A stretch of 64,000 nt of DNA, taken from Pieris napi (Eukaryota > Arthropoda > Insecta > Lepidoptera > Pieridae). Shown piece by piece: positions 58,801 to 64,000 of the stretch. Within the stretch, counting starts at the first letter, position 1; each line of letters starts with the position of its first letter. The translations under genes were made by a program, and so were the position numbers. The notes below the pieces were generated by a model. That model worked only from the letters and a program-made list of their open reading frames with translations, did not search any database and had not been told where the DNA came from. Location of the stretch: contig NC_062235.1 in assembly GCF_905475465.1 (NCBI RefSeq), positions 6,892,001-6,956,000 of the forward strand, written 5' to 3'.

Positions 58801-59322
58801 CTTTACTATTATACCAGTCACAAAGACTATGTAGTATGTATCATATTAATATCAAATTAAAAAAATCTCATAGTTATAAAACTAGAAATATCAATGTTAT
58901 ATACGTAGATTTTCCTTAAATCAGCCATATGTTTTGTCTGTTAATAGGGTTTTTTATTTACAATTTGCCTTAAATATTGTAAAATAGAACTATCAGCCTG
59001 GTTGTATATAAAATCCACGATGAACGTGCAATCTTTAGACTTTCTTACTAGATAAGTTCCAGGAGCAATCAATAAAACTGTAACACTAATATTACAAACG
59101 TAGATAATAAATGAAGTTAAAGCAAAATAGGGTCATATGAACATGATAACAATCTTACCACTGCGCTATCTAAACGCTTCGTTTAGTATGTGCCAAGCAT
59201 CGAACGATTCCACACCTTCACCGAAGAGGTTATAATAAATAACACTTACCAATAAACTTCAAATAGTCCTCGAAGTTATCTGATGATTTTAATTTATATT
59301 TTTTGCCTATAAACGGTTCCAT
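52843..59322 (-). CDS. FABP: Fatty-acid-binding protein C (iLBP family), complete, 4 exons
   Basis: Exons on the - strand: 59322-59250 (ATG at 59322), 55074-54905, 53647-53537, 52902-52843; 414 nt, 137 residues, all GT-AG, phases 1, 0, 0. It begins MEPFIGKKYKLKSSDNFEDY and continues FIGIGLLSRKLVMSVSP across the first junction, closer to the general family lid than genes A and B. The C-terminus keeps the R-V-Y pair (CIRVYEAVD) with a four-residue extension. Divergence from A and B is considerable, so it is an older paralog. Intron 1 is 4.2 kb and holds a MITE and a retroelement fragment; intron 2 holds a SINE. Function by family only: intracellular lipid carrier. Confidence 0.93.
53040..53215 (+). 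repeat. RTE-like LINE 3' tail fragment
   Basis: CGAGCCGTTTCGGAGGAGTA and GTGACACGAGAAATTTATAT are the closing block of a common RTE-like LINE. In FABP C intron 3. Confidence 0.6.
53780..53925 (+). repeat. Jockey-like LINE 3' tail fragment
   Basis: GGCTGGCAACGCACTCGCGA through CACCTGCCTGTTTGCCCC, matching 35418-35530 and the inverse of 23340-23460. In FABP C intron 2. Confidence 0.65.
54328..54655 (+). mobile_element. SINE with tRNA-like head and LINE-derived tail, copy 2
   Basis: Nearly identical to 20015-20338, with the A box TGGTGTAATGG at 54433-54443. It differs by a few substitutions and small indels in A and T runs. In FABP C intron 2. Confidence 0.65.
55911..56071. mobile_element. 161-bp MITE, copy 2 (identical to 50316-50476)
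   Basis: Same 41-bp inverted arms, same length and no visible difference from copy 1. In FABP C intron 1. Confidence 0.88.
57329..57655 (+). pseudogene. Retroelement polyprotein C-terminal fragment
   Basis: The frame contains CVPFGVETLGPSSIRLFKEI and RAGSYLGQRFSPAIQRGN, the conserved end of a LINE-type polyprotein that often follows a reverse transcriptase domain. A diverged inverted copy lies at 60195-60350. Upstream coding sequence is absent. It lies in FABP C intron 1, antisense to that gene. The exact LINE clade is not identified. Confidence 0.6.
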
Positions 59323-59360
59323 TTCTTCAAGTACACACGTCCGTGACTGAACGCGTTCAA

Positions 59361-59370
59361 TTTTATTATA
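59361..59370 (-). promoter_or_regulatory. Possible TATA box of FABP gene C
   Basis: TATAATAAAA on the - strand, 39 bp upstream of the ATG. This is closer than in genes A and B, so the assignment is weak. Confidence 0.3.
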
Positions 59371-60194
59371 AATTTATTAGTAGGTATTAACGCATTCACA
59401 ACTAAACTATATATTTTAGAATTGTCTATTAACATCGAAATTAACACATATATATTGAAAATATTTATTGAATATTTAACTTATACGACTTACAGGCATG
59501 CAATATGTTTACTTTTAAGAGAGACTGTCAGCGCAAGTTTGTCGAAAAAACGTAAAGTAATTGAGAAAAAAATACATCTTTGTCAAGCCTTATTCAGTAC
59601 TTGACAATGCAGCTTCAATGAAAGATTTTTGCTAGGTAATGAAATTGAAACAGCGAGCATTTAATGACGTTTAAAATATTTTTTATTGACGACTAGCGTA
59701 ATAGCCATCGAACTTCGCGTGTCTAACAATGCATTGTGTTTTGTAATTAGAACTCGCTAGTGAAAAAAGGAAGGTAAGGACACCGTCTTAGAATAGTTGA
59801 CCGGGGTTGTGAATCGCCATTCATTGGAGAGCTACATACCAGCAGACTGTAGTATACACCCCATAATATATCCGTGTGGTATAAGTATGTATACGTATAT
59901 ACATAGGGGGGGGTATGTCAATAAATTACCTATTGTAATCTGACTTGGCTTGAGATACGAATTACATTTTTAAGAAGTTAATAGTATCATTATTATTTGT
60001 TAGTAAAATTTACTCTTATAACTAAATCTTATAAATGACTTTGTACCCCAATAAAAAATCTTCACATATAAACGTATAAGTTCTTAATAATTCTATTGTT
60101 GAAAGCATTTAATCATGCTACGAGTACATACGTAACGTATGTACGTATAATACAAATTATTAAAAAGAAAATTAAAACAATGTTAAAAAGTTTG

Positions 60195-60350
60195 GCCCCT
60201 GTGGCAGTGTACCTTTAACGCTGGCAGCATTTCCTCGCTGTATTGTGGCGGCTCAAGAGTCTCTACTCCAAAGGGAACAAAATCGAAGTTGGTGGAAAGA
60301 CTCTTATATTTAAGTTGTTTATTTTTTTCTGCCTGCTCTGCGGCTATTAA
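60195..60350 (-). pseudogene. Second copy of the retroelement C-terminal fragment
   Basis: Reads AAEQAEKNKQLKYKSL then FVPFGVETLEP on the - strand, matching the frame at 57329-57655, but stops soon after. Truncated at both ends. Confidence 0.55.
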
Positions 60351-60894
60351 GAACTAATAATTAGGTGGGTTAACACAAATAAAAACATTTTAATCCAGGA
60401 TAAATGGTAAACGAATAAATACCATAAATATGGACCTATGTCTGGACTCTGACTCTTACCCTACGTGTTGTGTAACACAACTTACTTATATATACACAAA
60501 CAACTTAAACGATTTACAATTACTTAAACTTATAAACTGTCGCATCATTTCCTCTGGTTTAGAGCATGGTAACCGGGTTGATTAACCGATAAAAATGGTA
60601 ATTGATAAATTAATATAATATTTTATCTTAAATATGAAGTTAAAATGTTAGTTTAAAATGCCGTTCATGTTTATCAGGCGTTAAATTTAAGTATCGAGCT
60701 GCGCCGTGGACACAAAATTGCGAATTCTTATTAGACGTGATATTATTGAGATTTTTTTTTACAAATCGGGAAATAAAAGGTTTTCAGAGATGGACGAGAA
60801 GCAAGAAGCAAAAGACTGTCGATAGTGGTAACTTAAGTCATATGAAAATTTTTAGATAAAATTGTATTCTAAAATGAGATTTAAGGATGATAAA

Positions 60895-61085
60895 ACAAAA
60901 ACTTGGCGATTAAAAAGAGTGGCGGAGAGTTTATTGCCAGTTCTTCTCTTCCGTTCTACGCCGTTGATTTGAGAACTGGCAGTAAATGTATAATTAGAAG
61001 CATTTAATGTTTATTTCTTTTTTTGACGTTCATAAGTGTACGTCCATTGTGTTACCTACATGAATAAATGATTTTTGATTTGATT
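60895..61085 (+). repeat. LINE/SINE 3' tail fragment
   Basis: AACTTGGCGATTAAAAAGAG through GAATAAATGATTTTTGAT, the same tail as in the SINEs at 20015 and 54328, but without the tRNA-like head. Confidence 0.65.
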
Positions 61086-61294
61086 AGATCGCCGAATCAA
61101 AACTCTGCCTTATTTCAAAATCTCATATTAGTCGAGGTCTATGCCCAAAATCGTTCGAGGATCATTTTAAATTTGTAAATAGGTTGCTTGAAAGTAAATA
61201 TTGCTTTGTTACCAACGCATCCTGAATTTTGGACATGTAACAACCAGAGGTCCAGGGAGTTTAGAAAATGATATAGTGGCAGAGTGGAGGGCAA

Positions 61295-61635
61295 CAGACC
61301 TTGAGGCCAGACTCGCTGGACCTATCAAGTAAAAGCCCTTACAGGTCTTACCATCTGATACCATATAAAAAGAAAACAGATTTTTCATCCTTTGACAGTT
61401 TTTACAACAAACTCCAAAGCGAAATTAGAGAATTATCACTGAAGATAATCAAAGCTATCGTTAAACGTAAATTAATCAATAAAGATTTTTGTAAATTTGA
61501 CAAATATTTAAATGATCCTAATCCTTGGGATTGATTTGCTCCAGTTCCAACAATTTGTATGACTAAAAACTTAGGGATTAAAAAGAGCGGCAGAGAGTTT
61601 CTTGCCAGTTCTTCTTGCCCTCTCTAAAAGCGACT
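61295..61635 (+). pseudogene. LINE reverse-transcriptase C-terminal end with 3' tail
   Basis: A short frame (to the TGA at about 61534) ends KRKLINKDFCKFDKYLNDPN, a typical closing segment of CR1/RTE-type LINE proteins. It is followed at 61570-61620 by the tail block GGGATTAAAAAGAGCGGCAG shared with 60895-61085. The rest of the element is absent. Confidence 0.55.
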
Positions 61636-61739
61636 CTCTAACAGCGAAAAGCATGCTATGTTTTTCGCTGTTTTTATCAATATTTCGTTGAGTCTATTCT
61701 TGATGTCTCTGACAATTCCTAACCTGAAATATATATGCT

Positions 61740-61982
61740 TATGTAGGTCTCTAAGGTTCAAACACGTCATTCAGATTGCACTTGGTGCACCAACGAACTT
61801 TCTCTGTGCGCATTTAACACTCCCTGGCACGGTGAAGGTAGACATGAGGAAACCGGCATTTGGACGCCAAAAGTCGACGGTGTGTCTCACCGAAGGTTGA
61901 TCACCTTCTTGCCTATTTGAAAGAAACAAATGATTACGAAACAGATACAGAAATCTGAGGCCTGATAAAAGGTTGTAGCGCA
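61740..61982 (+). mobile_element. tRNA-derived SINE body, same family as 22005-22280
   Basis: CTTTCTCTGTGCGCATTTAA through AGGTTGTAGCGCATTG matches the inverse of 22005-22200. The tRNA-like head is missing or lost, so this is a 5'-truncated copy. Confidence 0.65.
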
Positions 61983-64000
61983 TTGAGTTATATTTCTTTC
62001 TAAAATATTTACATTTATATACCGAAATTATAGGTGCAACTCGTTGATAATTACTTTTGTGAGAAGTATATTTATCTTCTGTACGTTTGTTTGTAATTGA
62101 ACCTAAACGGCTAGGCGAACTTAGGTTTACAATCAGATTTTAAACGTGTGTACAACGGTCCGCTTGTGGATTTATAATATTCTGTCAAATAAATATCATA
62201 GAGATATGGTATCAGCGGTAAACATGAAGCGATAGATACGTCATTAAAATCAGTGACCGCTTTGGACAATGCAACTGAATAAAAATTATTTTGATATTGC
62301 GATTTAAAAATAATAACATAAAATAAACAAATACAGGGAGATTTATATTTTAATCATTAAAAAAAATTACATAGTATTGCGCAACGAAAAAAATGAGTAC
62401 CTTGAACATTGTACTTAATTATCATTATATTTATCTAAAGTACAAATAAGGTTATCAGATATTTAGGAATTCTTTTTAAACACAGTAACAATTAACACAC
62501 AATTTTAAGATTTTTAAGATACTCATATTTAATGTATGAATAGACATGTTATGTCTGTTGCTTAGTGAGACTTGGTGAGATGTTGCTATGCCACACACGC
62601 CCATTTTAAGGGGAAGAAGTACAAGCAAACGATAGATGAATCAGGCGCTATAGTTCTCAAGGTGTTTTGCTAATGGTAACATGTTTTCTTTTACGAAATT
62701 GATACAAATATATAAAAAAACTAAACAATTGCCTTTACTAGAATGTTTCCAGTTTTACGCGAAAATATTTGTCTGTTACTATTGCGAACCATTAACAGAG
62801 GTCGCTAGCGAGAGATGCCTGAAAAAAACATAGTTATGCTGGCCAAAGAGCCCGAGTTATCAAGGCCCGATTTAGCCAGATTCCAGAAAAAATAAACTAT
62901 TCTGCTTCCTGAGATGTGATTTTCTCTGTTCGTAGATTCATAAATGTATATATAAAGTATTCATTATGAATACACGTTTCTTTTATACAACAGACTCTAT
63001 TCCTACACTTAAATTAATATTCTTCTTTAACTTCTACTCGTAATCGTACGTTTATTGATGTCAAATTATTTTACAAAGTTCCATATTTAAATTGGAGTAA
63101 TTAAGTCTAATAAGCTTTTCACCGGACCATAATACGTATAGCGCCTTTGAATTAATAATAGCAAAATTTATTTTTTTCGGTAACATTAGTATTCCATATT
63201 CTTTATCTATTGCGATTATAAATATTGAATACAATCAATAATTTCGAAATATTATCAATACGAAATTTATGTTCGTTTCTTCAAAACTTAGCTAGATACA
63301 TAGGTTTCACTAACATAAATCAGTCTGCACCGGTTTTTTCTTGTATCTGATCACTCTGGTCGGTGAGAGAGAAGTGATACGGAAGTCGACACTTAAATGA
63401 TCACTTATTACGTACTCACAAGTTTTTTTTAAAGTAATTTACATCATTGTTTACATCTAAACAAAATATGTATTTATGAAAACAAAGGACTGTAGATGTC
63501 GGCGGTTGCTACGTTTATCGGATTAGGCGGTCCGAGTTTCTCTCGTTCTTACGAAAACATAATTTAACAGAAAGTGACAAATACGTACTTTAATACAGAT
63601 TTAGTATGAATGAGGTCAGTTAGCCGGCATATTGTGTAAACATGGATTTTAAATCACTAGCGCAATATTTAATCAAAATCGTTGATTACATCGCAATACA
63701 GAGGCCGAACAATAAAAATTACGATAGTTTTATTACATATAGTTCAATACGATATTACACGCATTATATTCACACGGGGGATTCTGATTAGTTCCAAATA
63801 TATCGTCCATATAAAAGTTTATCGATTTTACATATTTTCCATTTCCATTTAATGCGTAAGAACCGAAACGTGTTTTGATAGTGCGAAAACAGCGATCAGC
63901 TGCGTGTGTATCGGTGGAAAACCTTTCGGCTGATGCTGTACACTTACAGATCATTCGAACAGTGCGAATATTGCATGTTTTTATCGTGTATCATTTAATT

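Larger units (their letters stand above)
59323..64000. other. Right-end intergenic region
   Basis: 4.7 kb with no cellular gene recognised. It includes retroelement pieces at 60195-61635 and a SINE at 61740-61982. From 62000 to the end I see nothing on either strand; the frame at 63733-63954 (-) has no family match I can name. Confidence 0.5.

Noticed and set aside
58668..58919. 83-codon frame on the + strand
   Set aside because: AT-rich hydrophobic composition without a family; also lies in an intron of FABP C on the opposite strand.
63733..63954. 73-codon frame on the - strand near the right edge
   Set aside because: Reads somewhat like protein but no family, splice signal or neighbour supports it; left as unknown.
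1..64000. CRISPR arrays, operons and bacterial regulatory sites
   Set aside because: None seen; introns, SINEs and LINEs show that this is eukaryotic nuclear DNA.

Overview
This is a window of insect nuclear DNA, almost certainly from a moth or butterfly (Lepidoptera). It is AT-rich. Its genes are split by GT-AG introns, it carries no operons, and it is dense with repeats of lepidopteran type: tRNA-derived SINEs, jockey-like and RTE-like LINE tails, Tc1, hAT, pogo and Harbinger-like DNA elements, and MITEs. Gene models were built by hand from splice signals and reading-frame continuity. All family names rest on recognition, because no search was run.

Left end (1-5.5 kb): the right part of an integrated Polinton/adintovirus-like element. 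It holds a protein-primed family B DNA polymerase (open at the left window edge), a broken packaging ATPase, a capsid-like protein and an adenain-type cysteine protease, all on the + strand. From 9.1 to 10.8 kb, on the - strand, are the first three exons of a secreted 5'-nucleotidase/apyrase-like protein; its remaining exons are not visible.

Centre: a complete 19-exon DHX37 (kurz) gene occupies 11.3-29.1 kb on the - strand. It encodes a DEAH-box helicase of small ribosomal subunit assembly, and the model closes in frame at 1,184 residues. Its introns hold a decayed Tc1-like element, several MITEs, SINEs and LINE pieces. Upstream and divergent is an intronless TFIIIC 90-kDa subunit-like gene (GTF3C4 family) at 30.9-32.9 kb.

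Right half: three four-exon fatty-acid-binding protein genes, all on the - strand, lie at 33.1-36.0, 37.4-40.1 and 52.8-59.3 kb. Between the second and third is a two-exon MADF-BESS regulatory protein gene (43.2-46.1 kb, - strand) whose single intron holds an unusual 1.6-kb element. The rest, including 46.1-52.8 kb and 59.3-64 kb, is intergenic DNA with MITEs, a truncated 5S rRNA-like sequence and retroelement debris.

The host genes suggest ordinary cellular roles: rRNA processing, Pol III transcription, lipid transport and transcription regulation. The accessory interest lies in the virus-like element and the varied DNA transposon insertions, many with readable target-site duplications.
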